Source: Polymyxa betae
Taxonomy: Eukaryota > Endomyxa > Phytomyxea > Plasmodiophorida > Plasmodiophoridae
Assembly (NCBI GenBank): GCA_003693705.1
Contig: RBZT01000424.1
Location: forward strand, 2,676-66,675
Reading direction: 5' to 3'
DNA: 64,000 bases
Made by a program: the position numbers and the translations under genes. The notes under the pieces are model-generated. The model did no database searches and was not told where the DNA came from. It saw nothing but the letters and a program-made list of their open reading frames with translations. This document shows positions 12,819-23,834 of the stretch, piece by piece; positions within the stretch are counted from its first letter, which is position 1, and the number at the start of each line of letters is the position of its first letter.

Positions 12819-12857
12819 CCTTATAGTGCATATTAGTGTATATTATGCACTATAAGG
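12819..12857. repeat. perfect 14-bp palindrome arms
   Basis: CCTTATAGTGCATA (12819..12832) and TATGCACTATAAGG (12844..12857) are exact reverse complements around an 11-nt loop. A small mobile-element remnant or a regulatory hairpin is possible. Confidence 0.7.
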
Positions 12858-13224
12858 CATTTCCCCAGTCGTTGCGTGGCCCAGCAAACCTTAAACCCTA
12901 CCCCGCGATTGCGAAGGCTCCCTTTGAGCTATCATAAAAAATTTTACATAGGCATGTAGAGCATTACAGGAGCAGCATCAATATAGTAATGATTGGGGCT
13001 CATGAGCTTCCTCAGAGGTTTTACAAATCGTTGAAAACGAAAAGTGCATATATGCGAATGCGGATCAGGGATAGACCATAGGTAAAATGATAAATTACGC
13101 AATTATTTGCATTTATTTACGCGCACAGCGACCAGAATTTACTGCCTACCGGTATATCAATACGGCATATCTGTTCTAAGAGAGAACCTTTAAACAATTT
13201 CTGCATTTCATTTTGCATTCCGTT

Positions 13225-14647
13225 ATGATCCAAAATGGTTCGTATAAGCTTCGGTTCGCAGAACATTTCGAGCGTGATTCACTGAAGCTCATCGAGCTTT
13301 CTCCCGAGATGGCCCGCGAATTGTCGTCGGAAATGCAATCGCTAATTATTCGTGGAACTGCCGATGATAACGTCGTCATCGTTAATCGAAACCAAACGTA
13401 GAGTCGAACAGCATTATCAAACTCTCAACGTAACAGAAATCCTTTAGATTTAAAGTTAATCTTCTTGAGACCTCGAATACGCTGTTACTTTTGAGACCAT
13501 CAGCATTGGATACCAAACTTCATGAGGTTGAAGCTGCCCCAAATCACCATTTAGAACTAGTCGAGGCTGTCCCAGACATGCAACCGCTCGTGAACAAACT
13601 TAGTCAAAATTGCATTGGTCATCACTCCTGTTATTGCAGAACTTCTTCATGATGATATTTTGTAGATGCTGACCATCTAGATGTGTTTTATTCAGAACCA
13701 GGCACCACCAACCCTCCAGGTGTTTCAATACGGGAGCTTCTGGACATGGTCCAGGCCAGTGATGAAGAGATTGAGAAAGAATTGACCAGGAGACGAGCGA
13801 TTGAAGTTCAAGGTAATGCATAGTCTGTTCAATGGTTTGTTATTTGAAGAGAAATAGGATACTGGTTCAGCCTAGATATGAGACTTATAAACATAGTTCT
13901 AAGCGAGATTATTGATATTGTTCAAGCATGCTCAATGTCTATGGAACGTTTATCTTTCTTGGAGATTGCCACAGAGTAACCTGATCAGTTTGATTTTAAA
14001 TATGCTGATTTCTGTTGCAAAGACTGTCGGATGCATATCCATCTTTATTGGTAAGGCATGTGTTAAGCTGTTTCTCCAAGACAGCCATTGAGGCCAACGA
14101 TGCGGTATTCTGTCTCGACGAGAGATTACTAAGCCGACAGATTGCTATTCGGATCTTGCTAGAACATCCAGTAATTGTTTTGCTAATCTTGAGTTGTAGG
14201 CTGATCCCTTCTAGAAAATACCATATGTTGAATTCATGGAGAGATGGAGAATGGAACTTCCTGGTCTATTGCAAGCTGACGAGGCTTATCTAAAAGTTGA
14301 CAGATTGTGTTATTAATTGCTTTGGAGCTGATAGAGTTGTTAGGGATTAGCGTACCTAGATGAAAGTTCATTTCAAAAGAATTTAGTGTATGTGATCTGG
14401 CTGATATCATCAAGCTTGCAGATTCTGACATCCCCTTAGCTACATCCCAATTGAAAAGCTTGCATTGGAACCGAAGGCACGATTCAACTTCTTGTTTGGA
14501 ATTCGAACGAAATGGCCAGTTGACGACATGCTCGCATTCATTGAAGATTTAATCGCCATTGGCCATTCTTCAGAGACTATTATCATGAGACACACGAAAA
14601 CAGTTCAAAAAGGCCAAATTTATGTCGCTAAAACAGTGCCAAGATAA
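13225..14647 (+). CDS. DSCC1: sister chromatid cohesion protein DCC1 (Ctf18-RFC subunit)
   Basis: ATG 13225..13227 starts MIQNGSYKLRFAEHFERDSL, followed by LKLIELSPEMARELSSE, LIIRGTADDNVVIVNRNQT and, after an intron, LLETSNTLLLLRPSA. This is the diagnostic order of DCC1 proteins. Later exons encode the helical middle (SIRELLDMVQASDEEIEKEL) and the C-terminal winged-helix part, ending FNFLFGIRTKWPVDDMLAFI ... KGQIYVAKTVPR before TAA 14645..14647. With Ctf18 and Ctf8, DCC1 forms an alternative clamp loader that loads PCNA during S phase and supports cohesion; PCNA itself lies at 49.8 kb in this window. Five or more short introns are present and their exact borders between 13600 and 14450 are approximate. 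Confidence 0.82.
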
Positions 14648-14960
14648 AAACGCTTAATTGAAACTTTCTCCAGAATATTGCGATGCAAAATTGCCACAAA
14701 CCAGCAGAATTGTTCGTCCGCTTCGGTATGGGGCGAGAATGTACTGATTGTACTCTGTAAGATACTTCAGTTCTGTTTCCCCAGAATTTACGTATCTTGA
14801 ATTATTTGAGAGTGAGATTTTTTAGAGAATTCGGTTAGTTGGAAAATTTGAAGAACTCCGGAGCGGACTGCGCCAATGACCGTAACACTAGCTGATGCCA
14901 TTCGTGCCAACTGATTGTGCACACCTCATAGATACTAACAGTCGGGATCCTCAGCTAATC

Positions 14961-15709
14961 ATGGCATCTGCCCAGCCCGAAGTTCAGTTCAAGATCATTC
15001 TTGTCGGTGATGGTGGTGTTGGCAAGACCACCTTCGTCAAGCGCCACTTGACCGGTGAATTTGAGCGTCGTTATATCGCGACCATGGGTGTAGAAGTTCA
15101 CCCTCTAAAGTTCTCGACCAATTTCGGTACTATTATCTTCAATGTCTGGGATACCGCCGGCCAGGAAAAGTAGATTACTGCTTTTATGCCCTCTGAACTT
15201 CGATCTGATCCCGCTCTGTAGATTCGGTGGTCTTCGTGATGGTTATTATATTAATGGAAACGCTGCCATCATCATGTTCGATGTCACATCTCGAGTTACC
15301 TACCAGAATGTCCCTCAATGGCACCGAGATCTGACTCGAGTGTGTGAGAACATCCCTATTGTCCTTTGTGGTAACAAGGTCGATGTTAAAGATCGTAAGG
15401 TCAAGCCCAAGGCTATCATGTTCCACCGCAAGAAGCCAAACATTCAGTAAGAGCTTTACATATCCGTTTTATGGTTATTCTCATCGCTTTGCTAGGTACT
15501 ACGATGTTTCAGCCAAGTCGAACTACAACTTCGAAAAGCCTTTCCTGTGGATCGCCCGACGATTGGTCGGCAACCCGAACCTGGTATTTGTTGAACAGCC
15601 CGCTCTGCAGCCCCCAACTGCTCAGGTTGACCTCAACCTCATGGAGCAGTACAAGCAACAGTTCCAGGAGGCAAATGCTGTCCCGCTTCCAGAGGATGAC
15701 GATTTTTAA
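14961..15709 (+). CDS. RAN: Ran GTPase
   Basis: Exons 14961..15169, 15222..15446 and 15496..15709 join in phase. All GTPase boxes are present: G1 GDGGVGKTT (Val where most Ran proteins have Thr), switch I with GVEVHPL, G3 [18 protein letters not shown]4 [14 protein letters not shown]5 [12 protein letters not shown]. The C-terminal helix ends PLPEDDDF, close to the acidic DEDDDL tail that regulates importin and RanBP binding. Ran drives nucleocytoplasmic transport and spindle assembly. The ATG at 14961 is preceded by in-frame material from a further upstream TTG-type frame, but the [19 protein letters not shown] start matches the family. The 313-bp stretch before it (14648..14960) shows no other gene. 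Confidence 0.97.
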
Positions 15710-15784
15710 TTCTAATCATTTCACAAAGCTGCGGCAAAAAATAAAAGCGGTTTTAGGATGTATTCTTGGTTGAAAATGTTCTTT

Positions 15785-17348
15785 TTATTGAATTTCAATT
15801 CTGAGATTTGACAATGGTGTCAATTCCTCTTTCGCCATCAGTTCGATTTCATCGCCTAAAAACGCTTGTAATTCGTCAGCAACTGTTTCAATTGCTTCTT
15901 CAATAACGGAGCTTGCTGTGCTATAAAAAATATTTAGCAAATGGTTTCCGCAAAGCTGATTGCCTTACAGTTCCACCAAATGCTGAGGTAAGATACCAAA
16001 GCTTGTATGGAAGCCTTCATTCTTACTGCGAACATACTCGTGAAACTGCTGACAGCAAACTTGAGATTCTTCGAGCTTTATAGGTTTTTCGAAATCTGTA
16101 GCATCTGGCGTTGTATAACGTGATAAGATTTGCAACTCAGCTTGGGCTTCAGCCAATAACTGATTGGTTAAGCGAGCAGGTAGATTGGGCGACCGTCTTT
16201 CTGTAAACAAATTTCTTGCTATTCGATATCTTTCACGATCAAGATCTTCAACTGTGTTACCAACATCCTGGGCAGAACGGTTATCAGACCTGTAATATGT
16301 TTAACATGATAGTTGCTGGTTGATTGACGTAAGACCTCTGCGAATCGTTTGCAGATAGAATCTGTACTGTGTCCGAAAGCAATTCTTCCAAAATGTAATT
16401 AGTGAGAGCACAGACTTCCGCATTTGATAATCTCGATCGAGAGATGTCTTTACGAGTGGTCGAAGTCAAAGTTTTCTCGACTTGGTCAAGCTGATTCAAC
16501 ATCGATTTGGCGAAGTGGGTCGCTTGACATTCAGCATCAACCACACTGTTCGGTTGATGCATATTTTGTATCGATTGTTGCCCCGTTCGCAAGATATCCT
16601 TAATCTAAGCAGAATATTAAGAAGCCATTATAATTGAGGGAAATTTGTCGGACTCGTTTGTGTGCTGTTTTTATACTTTCTTGTCTTAGATCAGATTCAA
16701 TGGAACTTTTGCGGTGCTGCTTTGCCATATCGTGTTTAATGTCGTCCAGAATGAGCTCGGCACGTTTTCTCTCTATTTCAATTTCCGATCCTTGTTTGCA
16801 TGGGAAATGATCCAGCCCATCATCGAGTCCATTTTCGAATTTTTTCGCTTCAAGAGCGATTGCAGCCGATATAGCTGCTGATAATGTTGGTTTGGGTTTA
16901 GCAGCAGAACTGTCCCTCGCAAAACAGTTCTTTTCTTTCGCAGCTCGATTATTGCACAAATTAATGCTGGTAGCCGTCTTACTTGAAGCAGGAGCTGGAT
17001 GAGCATGAATTTTGGTCTTCACAACGGGTCTGATAGAATCGTTGATAATAATTCCATTATTGAGGCTAAACTAACTGCTGATTTAGATGTGAATGTACGA
17101 GCCAGGGCGGATTCCCATATCGAAGCCCTAGCGCGACATCTTCCTGTGCCAGCCTTCAGAAATAAATGAAGCAGTAGAAAGCTTTAATGGCATCGGTACC
17201 TCTGACAATGGTTGATTGCAGATGCTAAATCAAACTGCAGTTGAGGTCTATGCCTTAACAACTCTCTAACTGGTTTATTTCGTTGGGATATGCCCGGGCC
17301 TGCAGCTGGTTGATGCGCGTCTACATCAATATTATCCTGTGATGTCAT
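15785..17348 (-). CDS. unknown helical, partly disordered protein
   Basis: The start is ATG 17346..17348 (MTSQDNIDVDAHQPAAGPGI) and the stop TAA 15785..15787. I could chain exons across short introns: one after NHCQ, a 28-nt one at 17071..17098 and others near 16595, 16250 and 15930. The N-terminal part has VRELLRHRPQLQFDLASAIN. The middle is basic and Lys/Ala-rich, followed by long helices (EIEIERKRAELILDDIKHDM; LNQLDQVEKTLTSTTRKD) and a C-terminal helical region (LPQHLVELYSTASSVIEEAI ... ADELQAFLGDEIELM). This plan resembles centriolar or ciliary scaffold proteins, but I do not recognise a specific family. Confidence 0.6.
17071..17098 (-). other. candidate 28-nt intron
   Basis: On the minus strand it begins GTACATT and ends GTTAG. 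It joins ...GNPPWL to FSLNNGIIINDS in phase 0; both flanks are open only in this configuration. Confidence 0.5.
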
Positions 17349-17410
17349 TACTCATAGAGCAATGAGACTGCAACTGTAACCATAGTCGTTAATGACAGCA
17401 CATATTGTTG

Positions 17411-17428
17411 AAACCCTAAAACCCTAAA
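17411..17428. repeat. short interstitial telomere-like tract
   Basis: AAACCCTAAAACCCTAAA is roughly two and a half units of CCCTAAA (TTTAGGG on the other strand) between two genes. Similar tracts occur near 12660, 23700 and 59680. Confidence 0.6.
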
Positions 17429-17508
17429 CAAATTCCAGAACAGACACCAAACTAAACACAGCACGAATGAATATGATGGAATCGGCTTTCTCAAGCTTTA
17501 TGATTAAA

Positions 17509-17913
17509 TCAATCTAATTTAGTCTTGAAAGATGCTTGGCTGATAGACTCGACTTGACTACGCTGTTTAGATAGCATTCTGTAGGATACCAATAAGGAAA
17601 ATACAATCACCAGCATCGGGCGAATCAATTGCAAGAGGTTGATCGTTCCGGCCCAATATGACGTTAGAGTTAGAATGCAGCACAATAGAAGAGAATGAAA
17701 GAGAATGTTTGCAGGCTTTGAGTCAATAGCTATGTTCATATGCAGTCTCGGCCAGGCAAAGGAGAGACACAGAAGTGGCGCGATCATTAAGAAGGAAAAA
17801 GTAATCGAAAGGAAACAGGATCTTGACCTTGCAGGAGTTTCTCGATGCTGATATGTGATTGATGGGTTCGGCCTGAAATGATAGTGTTTAGAAACATGCG
17901 AAAGCAAAAGCAT
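17509..17913 (-). CDS. ribophorin II C-terminal-domain-like membrane protein
   Basis: A 134-residue ORF starts at ATG 17911..17913 (MLLLSHVSKHYHFRPNPSIT) and carries three hydrophobic helices. It aligns by eye along its length with the C-terminal membrane domain of the ribophorin II gene just upstream. HYHFRP corresponds to IRHIFRP; the first helix follows; then NILFHSLLLCCILTLTSYWA corresponds to GFLFHAYLAAIFVILTVYWV, and both end with a basic tail. It lies about 40 bp beyond the stop of that gene on the same strand. It looks like a diverged tandem duplicate of the membrane module with no lumenal domain and no signal peptide. Whether it joins the oligosaccharyltransferase is unknown. Confidence 0.6.
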   Translation of the reverse strand: MLLLSHVSKHYHFRPNPSITYQHRETPARSRSCFLSITFSFLMIAPLLCLSFAWPRLHMNIAIDSKPANILFHSLLLCCILTLTSYWAGTINLLQLIRPMLVIVFSLLVSYRMLSKQRSQVESISQASFKTKLD

Positions 17914-17951
17914 AAATAAGTGAATTGGTAATGTATTTAAAGAATGGAGTC

Positions 17952-19083
17952 TCAGTCATGTTTGGGTTTAGCAATGGAGCGCCGGGAACGCAGAGCTCGG
18001 TTTCCGACAACAATGGTAAAAGGAGCAAGTACCATGAGCCATTTCGCCAAATCAAACAAAGTCATTTTGACCCAATATACAGTTAAGATAACAAAAATCG
18101 CGGCTAGATATGCATGGAACAGAAATCCCCACATTCCGGGAGCTGAAACACGAAGCCCGATACATTTCCAAGTAGGAATAAGCATAATTAAGGGTATTGC
18201 AAGAATTACAGTAAATATAAAAGACAATATCGGATGGCATCGCGATTCATTGGGACGAAAAATATGACGAATCTCAGGTTTTTTCCTATTGTAAAACATT
18301 AATGAAACCACCAAAAACGAAAAGGCATTGGTAAAGAAATCAAGAGAAACAGAGAGAACAAGTAAACAGAATGTTTACACTTACATGTGAATAAGATCAG
18401 ACGCTAATCTAACAGCACCGGGTAGTCTTGCGAGGTTGATGTTTGCTTGGCAAACATTCCAGTCGATATATGTGGGAAGTTGAGGATCGCTAATAAGCAA
18501 CTTTATCTGATACCTTCCTGCGAAAATGAAACAGCGACCTTTAACCCCAATTATGAAACGAAGCATAGCTCTTACCATTTCCGGGTACACGGCTAGAGAA
18601 TGTGGAATGAGTATATTTCAGTTTTAACTGGTAGTTACCACTGGCTCGTTTAGTTGGAGTAAGAACAACATGCTTAATAGTGTCCAAATTCAACAATGCT
18701 ACGCCAATATAGGCGATATCGTCAAGATTACTGTTCAGCTTAAAAGCAAAATGAACATGTGTGGATGGCGCTGTAATTTCCAGAACGTCGTCGCTTTCAT
18801 TCGGATACGATGTCCTGAATATGAAATTTATAAAACGGCAGTGATGACCACGGCGAACCTACGTGATAGAGCTGATAGAATCTTCATGTTTAGTTGATGT
18901 CCATGCTTTAAACTGTGACAGCTCAACGACACCATTTGCAGCAGATGCAATTTTCTGTGAATCGTCGTAGCCTTGGGAATTGATTTTGTCGGAAATCTCT
19001 ATTTTGCTAGCCAAATCCTGGGGCGAGATCGGCTGCAACTCAATAGCTAGGATAAAAGTGATGACGACGAATATGGCCTTCAT
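17952..19083 (-). CDS. RPN2: oligosaccharyltransferase subunit ribophorin II / Swp1
   Basis: The start is ATG 19081..19083 with a signal peptide (MKAIFVVITFILAIELQPIS); the stop is TGA 17952..17954. Several exons encode a short lumenal beta-domain, then the signature PEIRHIFRPNESRCHPILSF and three membrane helices ending in a basic cytosolic tail (RSRRSIAKPKHD). The family is a non-catalytic subunit of the ER oligosaccharyltransferase that transfers glycan to Asn of nascent proteins. At roughly 270 residues it is closer in size to yeast Swp1 than to the much longer animal ribophorin II. Internal exon borders (18300-18900) are approximate. Confidence 0.8.
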
Positions 19084-19239
19084 CGCTATAATAGATAAAT
19101 GTCGCTATAAAGAGAGGAGCACTTCTGGTCCCAAGCTCATCACATAGGTGATTACGCTACATCGCCAGTGATTTCTCCCGATCCGTGACATACATACATA
19201 GAAATGGCCAATGATAATTACGTGTTGGTTTTATATCAA

Positions 19240-19558
19240 TCAGTGTAAAAGTGTATCAATAAGCCCAAAATGGCCATGATGATGATCGGGGTTACCGCTC
19301 CCATATCTATGGGAGTGATGATCGTGGCTTTCGTGAACATGATCAGAACCGAAATAGTCATGACTGCATAGGAAAGTTAATTGGGATGTTGTTGATTCTA
19401 CTAGTTCCTTACTGGTCGTGATCAATATCGTCGTGGTCGTCGTCATCCTCATCGTAATGGCGGTCCATGCCCCCGAAACCCCATCCCGCTGAAAACGATC
19501 GTGAAATCATCGTCAACAGAAGCACTGCCACCAGCACAATTGGAGAGGAGAATTGCAT
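19240..19558 (-). CDS. secreted Asp/His-rich peptide, 89 aa
   Basis: Exons 19413..19558 and 19240..19363 are separated by a 49-nt GT..AG intron and join in phase to give 89 residues. The signal peptide is MQFSSPIVLVAVLLLTMISR followed by SFSA. The mature peptide begins GWGFGGMDRHYDEDDDD, then alternates Asp and His (SHDHHSHRYG, DHHHGHF). The Asp/His pattern suggests divalent metal binding outside the cell; this is inference. The overall plan (export signal plus low-complexity His tail, under 100 residues) matches the peptide at 1511..1684. Confidence 0.65.
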
Positions 19559-19694
19559 TTGGAATTGTTTCAAACCATTCTGCAGTGACTCAGTCCCTTG
19601 ATTAAAGTTCCGGAACGCTGGACATTTGAAAAGATGAATGGCGCGAAATGCTGAAAAACTTGTTTCTTTTATCTCAAAATTTATGTGAACAGCA

Positions 19695-20114
19695 ATGTTA
19701 TTCGTCCGAGAGAGACTTCAGTTGTTCATTGTTTTTGCTGTTATGAAGTCAGGAAGTCATTACAAGGACTCAAGCGATACGTCATCTGGACGCTGGAAAT
19801 GGATTCTGGCACTGATACCAGTTTCTTGCATGCTAATCAAACACTGGCGTGATTTCAACCGGGAAAGGAGACGACGTCTTCTCGAGCAGATCGCCGCCAA
19901 TAGACTCCAGCGATGCTTCAGCCTATTCGACAAGCAGCTCGAACTAGCAGAGACACGTATAAGCCTGTTGGAGAGAATTAAAGACCTTGAGCTCAATGAT
20001 GAAATGCGTCAGTATGCCCTCAACACGGTCTTCGCCGAATCTGTAATTTCAGCTGAATGTGATCGAATGCTAAAAGAGCGTTCGCTTTGTGATGTTCTTC
20101 CTGATAATCATTAA
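19695..20114 (+). CDS. hypothetical single-pass membrane protein, 139 aa
   Basis: A single exon runs from ATG 19695 to TAA 20112..20114. After a charged N-terminal stretch comes a membrane segment (WKWILALIPVSCMLI), then a strongly basic cluster (RERRRRLLEQIAANRLQRCF) and an amphipathic helix rich in Glu and Leu. The positive cluster after the helix suggests a cytosolic C-terminus. No family recognised. Confidence 0.5.
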   Translation: MLFVRERLQLFIVFAVMKSGSHYKDSSDTSSGRWKWILALIPVSCMLIKHWRDFNRERRRRLLEQIAANRLQRCFSLFDKQLELAETRISLLERIKDLELNDEMRQYALNTVFAESVISAECDRMLKERSLCDVLPDNH

Positions 20115-20185
20115 AAGGCTATCTTTGCGAATACACTCCAAGCTGTGTGAATCCCAATCGCGATCGTTTTAGGTACTATGTGAAA

Positions 20186-22367
20186 ATGGACCCGGGACAA
20201 ACTTCCGAGAAGTCGAAAAAGACGCAGACCGAATTGCAAAAACGAACACAGTACATCAAGTCATTACAACGAAACTACGAATGTATTAGCAATGCTTTTA
20301 AGAAGCTGAATACGCAGCTGGAGGCTACCAAGCAAGAATTGGAGACAGTTAAGCAAGGCGCTGCTACAGCTACTGATAATGAGCAGGAGAGAGTCCAGTT
20401 ACAACAGACTATAGAGAGTTTATCATCTGACAATACCTCCCTAGCTAAAGAGCTGTCTTTAGTCAAGGATGCGCTGGCAGTGTCATCGGCCAACTTTCAA
20501 TCAACTCGCGATCGTCTGCATCAGTTGTCAGCTCAGAATCAGCACCTGGAATCAGAAATCGCCAAAACTAGTGCAACAGCTCAGGAATCTAGGTATGATG
20601 CTATCAGTTGAAGTATTTGGCTGACAAACGAAGGTCATTGATCTCAGCAGCGAATCAAAAAGCTCGAGAAAATGTCGCTCTTATAGATAGAAAAGAACGA
20701 ATCCAGGCTTCTATGCATACACAAATTGCACAGTTGCATGCAAAAATCGGCGAACAGGAACAGCAGATACGCAAGCTTGAGATTGACATTCAAAAAGCAA
20801 ACAATGTCTCGTATAGAGTTGGTAAGTAGCACGAGATAGGCTTTCTGTTGTTTCAAGTTTCCCATCAGGAATCGATCGGGACAATTTGAAATTTGAGATC
20901 AGCCGAATACGAGTGGAGTCTGCTCGTATTGGAACAGAACATAAGTCGACGTTAAAGAAGCTACAAGAGCTTGAAGACTTGAACAAGGGTCTGAAGCTGG
21001 AGTTAAAGTCATTGAAAGCTAAAACCGACCAGAAGGAGTTCAGCAAGGTGCTGGAAGAAGCGGTGGCCTCAAAGCAAGCGGCGTATGAGCGTTGTGATCA
21101 GCTGTCCAAAACCATCGAAGAACTTCGCGAAAGACAAGAACATTTTGAGGCCAAGGTCGATGTATTCAGCTGACAGGCGCTGTTTGAACCTTGAATGATT
21201 CAGATCTCAGAGCTTCGATCTTCCGAGAAATCCAAAATCAAAAAGATTGCCGAACTTGAGGACATTTGCGCTGAGCATGAAAGAAGCATAATTGATTTGG
21301 CCAGTGCTAAAGAAGAGTCGATATCATGCTTAGAGGAACTTCAAAAAACACGGTCACCTTGGACGATAACTTGCAGTTACTTTGAGCTTAATAGGCTTAT
21401 CTAGGTATGAGAGAGATGTGTTAACGAGGGAGAATGAAGATTTGAAAGAAACCGTTGAGGAGATTGAAAGTCAACGAAAGATTTGGATGGACGAGATCCG
21501 GGGGTTGTTCGGGGAGAGTTCCGGCCAGCAAAAGTTGTTTCAAGAACTCGAAGAAATCAACACGCGCCTACACACGTCGCAGTCCCAGGTTCGAGAGGAA
21601 ATCACAGCCATCAGCGAAGAGCGTGATCAACTTCGTCAAACCGCGGTCAACATCGTCAAACGGAATGAGAAACTTGAGGAACAGCTTAAGCATTTGCACG
21701 AGCAAGCATCGCAGATGAGAAAAGACTATGAACATGATTCGATGCAACTACGACAAGAATTGGAATGTCAGTTTACACATCAAAAGTTTTCTCATTGAAA
21801 CCTTATGGTGGCTAGCAACGGTTACTTCATTACGAGAGCAGCTAAGCGATCAGAGGAAGGAGCTTGATCATGTTCGTCGTCGTAATAAGGAGTTCATGAA
21901 ACAACAACGGCTAAGTCCAGCCGAAGTCAAAGCGATTCGAGAGCGTGAAAAAGAGCTGAATGCGACTATACAGAAGCTGGTGCTTGCAGAGGAGTCTAGT
22001 GAGGTATTGAGCTCATCGACTTCCTGTTTGGTTCATTGAACAATGCTTGCAGCCTGCATATACCTGCATGGATTGCATGAAACCATTCACCGATCCTGTC
22101 ACCTGCATTCCATGTGGTCACAGCGCCTGCGAGCAGTGTATCATACGAGCTGGAATCTGCATTGTAATGCAAAGCAGACCTTATGATGTTCCAATTACTG
22201 ATTTGAGCTTATAGCAATGTGGAGACAGACGGCGAGTCTCGTATTACCCGAACCAACTTCTTGCCGAGCTGTCAGCTAAGCATGTTTATCGTAAGCAAGC
22301 ATTGGCAGGTTTGTTGCAGATGTCGCAGCAGTTCCTCGACAAACAGGATCCAGAGGCGCATGCTTGA
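20186..22367 (+). CDS. long coiled-coil protein with C-terminal RING-type zinc finger
   Basis: The start is ATG 20186..20188 (MDPGQTSEKSKKTQTELQKR), preferred over an upstream GTG frame; the stop is TGA 22365..22367. About 600 residues in several exons form near-continuous heptads (for example SALKLE-type ELKSLKAKTDQKEFSKVLEE; ENEDLKETVEEIESQRKIW). The last exons carry a zinc-binding cluster CMDCMKPFTDPVTCIPCGHS then ACEQC and a later CxxCG..R..Y pattern, a RING or RING-like fold, followed by a short helical tail ending DKQDPEAHA. The order resembles E3 ligases such as Bre1, but no Bre1-specific motif is recognised and a centrosomal or ciliary role is equally possible. Confidence 0.6.
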
Positions 22368-22574
22368 AAATCAGGTCTACGATCACTATTCCAAAGTCTA
22401 TCTGGAGGACGTCACGATTTAACATTTCGTTCCAGGCGGTGGAAATGTTGTATAATGAAGCCAAAATGAATTGTTAGATATTTTTAGCCGCATGATGGCA
22501 ATAAAGTCAAAAGTCTGCTTCTCTTCTCTTTCAAGTGAGCCTTCTCTTCCTATACAAATATTAACGAAGTTAAT

Positions 22575-23370
22575 TCATCCACTGCATTTTCGCAATACTT
22601 CAAGTTGTTTGAGTTTCTGGTGTAAAGCGGATTGTTGCATTCTTGTTGAATCGTTCAACTTTTGCAAACCGATTAATTCCTTCTCATTCTGAGAGGATTG
22701 TTAGTAAAAAAGGAAAGGTGATGGCCTTCTTTGACCTTTTCTCTTTCGGTTTTAACAAGTTCTGTATTCTTTGCAACAAGCGACTGAAATTGTGTCTCCA
22801 ATCGATCGCCTATGGCGACTGAATAGCAAGTCATCCCATACTGTTTGCTCCATACGTTGCTGTCTTAAAGAGTGGATTCTACTCGCTCTTTGTTTACATT
22901 CAGAATCTAATTTGGATAATGATTGCTGATGGATTGCATTATCCAGATGCAGCTTTGCTTGAAGGGATTGCTGATGATTTCAGTGGAAAATTAGAAATGG
23001 ACGTTTCAGCATTACAATTTCACTATCTGCGTCGTCAATTCGAGCTGAACCGGCCGTAATATCCTCTTTCAATCGTGATATCAAATGCTTCGATTCGTCG
23101 TTTTGTTTGACCACCTCATCCAGAGCGGTTACTATTGAAATCTGGTGCTTTGTTAGCCGAGCTATTTGACTAAGTTGTTCTTGAACGAAATCCAGATATT
23201 CTCGTTCTATCTGCTGAGCAAATTAGCAACAAACCCTCGAACCGACCGATATCGATTCCAACATCGATCTCAGCAGTAGCCAATTGCGAACTAAACTGAT
23301 TGCGGTTCAGTGACTGGATTCGTGCTGACATCCGATCAGAAAGCGATGCGAATGCATTCTGTATGGTCAT
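22575..23370 (-). CDS. coiled-coil protein
   Basis: The stop is TGA 22575..22577. The likely start is ATG 23368..23370 (MTIQNAFASLSDRMSARIQS), with an in-frame upstream alternative at 23418. Exons include LETQFQSLVAKNTELVKTER and, after an intron, NEKELIGLQKLNDSTRMQQS ... LKQLEVLRKCSG. It is almost entirely helical with heptad periodicity; no domain or signal is seen. Its 3' end faces the RING/coiled-coil gene (convergent, about 200 bp apart). Exons between 22850 and 23200 are not individually resolved. Confidence 0.5.
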
Positions 23371-23696
23371 AATGCGCCCCTTTAAGGTTATGAAGACATG
23401 ACATGACTGTCTCATCACTTCCCCTTCTTACTGTTACATATCACTATGTACAACTCATTCTCTCTATTTACATAATAAGGTTATTGTTGTGTCTCTGATA
23501 GAGTACAAACACCCATTCATACTACAGCGCATAGGCCCATCATGGTTCCTGATTGAACACTAGCTGACATCGTTCAGCTTGGCAGGACAAGCTTTATAAT
23601 CAGGCATCCGCAAAAGGACGAAACTAAGATCATCCATGCCCAGATAACTGCAGATGTTCGCAGATAGTAAGTATTATACAGCAGCAAATAATACGA

Positions 23697-23740
23697 GGGT
23701 TGGGGTTATGGACGCGTTAGGGTTAGGGTTTTGGAAGGGC
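23697..23740. repeat. telomere-like G-rich tract
   Basis: GGGTTGGGGTT, then TTAGGGTTAGGGTTTTGG on the + strand in the intergenic region before the F-BAR gene. Imperfect, short, interstitial. Confidence 0.55.
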
Positions 23741-23834
23741 TAGCCTTAAGTCATGTGATTGTGAGACGGTGACAGCAGGCGGGGACTCATTACTCATACA
23801 TTCAGCATCACATCTCTGTCAAATTTTACATCTC

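Larger units (their letters stand above)
12073..13224. other. intergenic, repeat remnants and short ORFs
   Basis: This 1.15-kb gap between the MITE and DSCC1 holds two palindromes (listed separately) and AACCCTAAA-type motifs. A + strand frame at 12322..12540 reads plausibly in its second half (TEDDPIQLSHAQLLKLTNFL) but starts with GTG, not ATG, and I found no convincing upstream exon; it may be the last exon of an unseen or broken gene. Confidence 0.4.
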
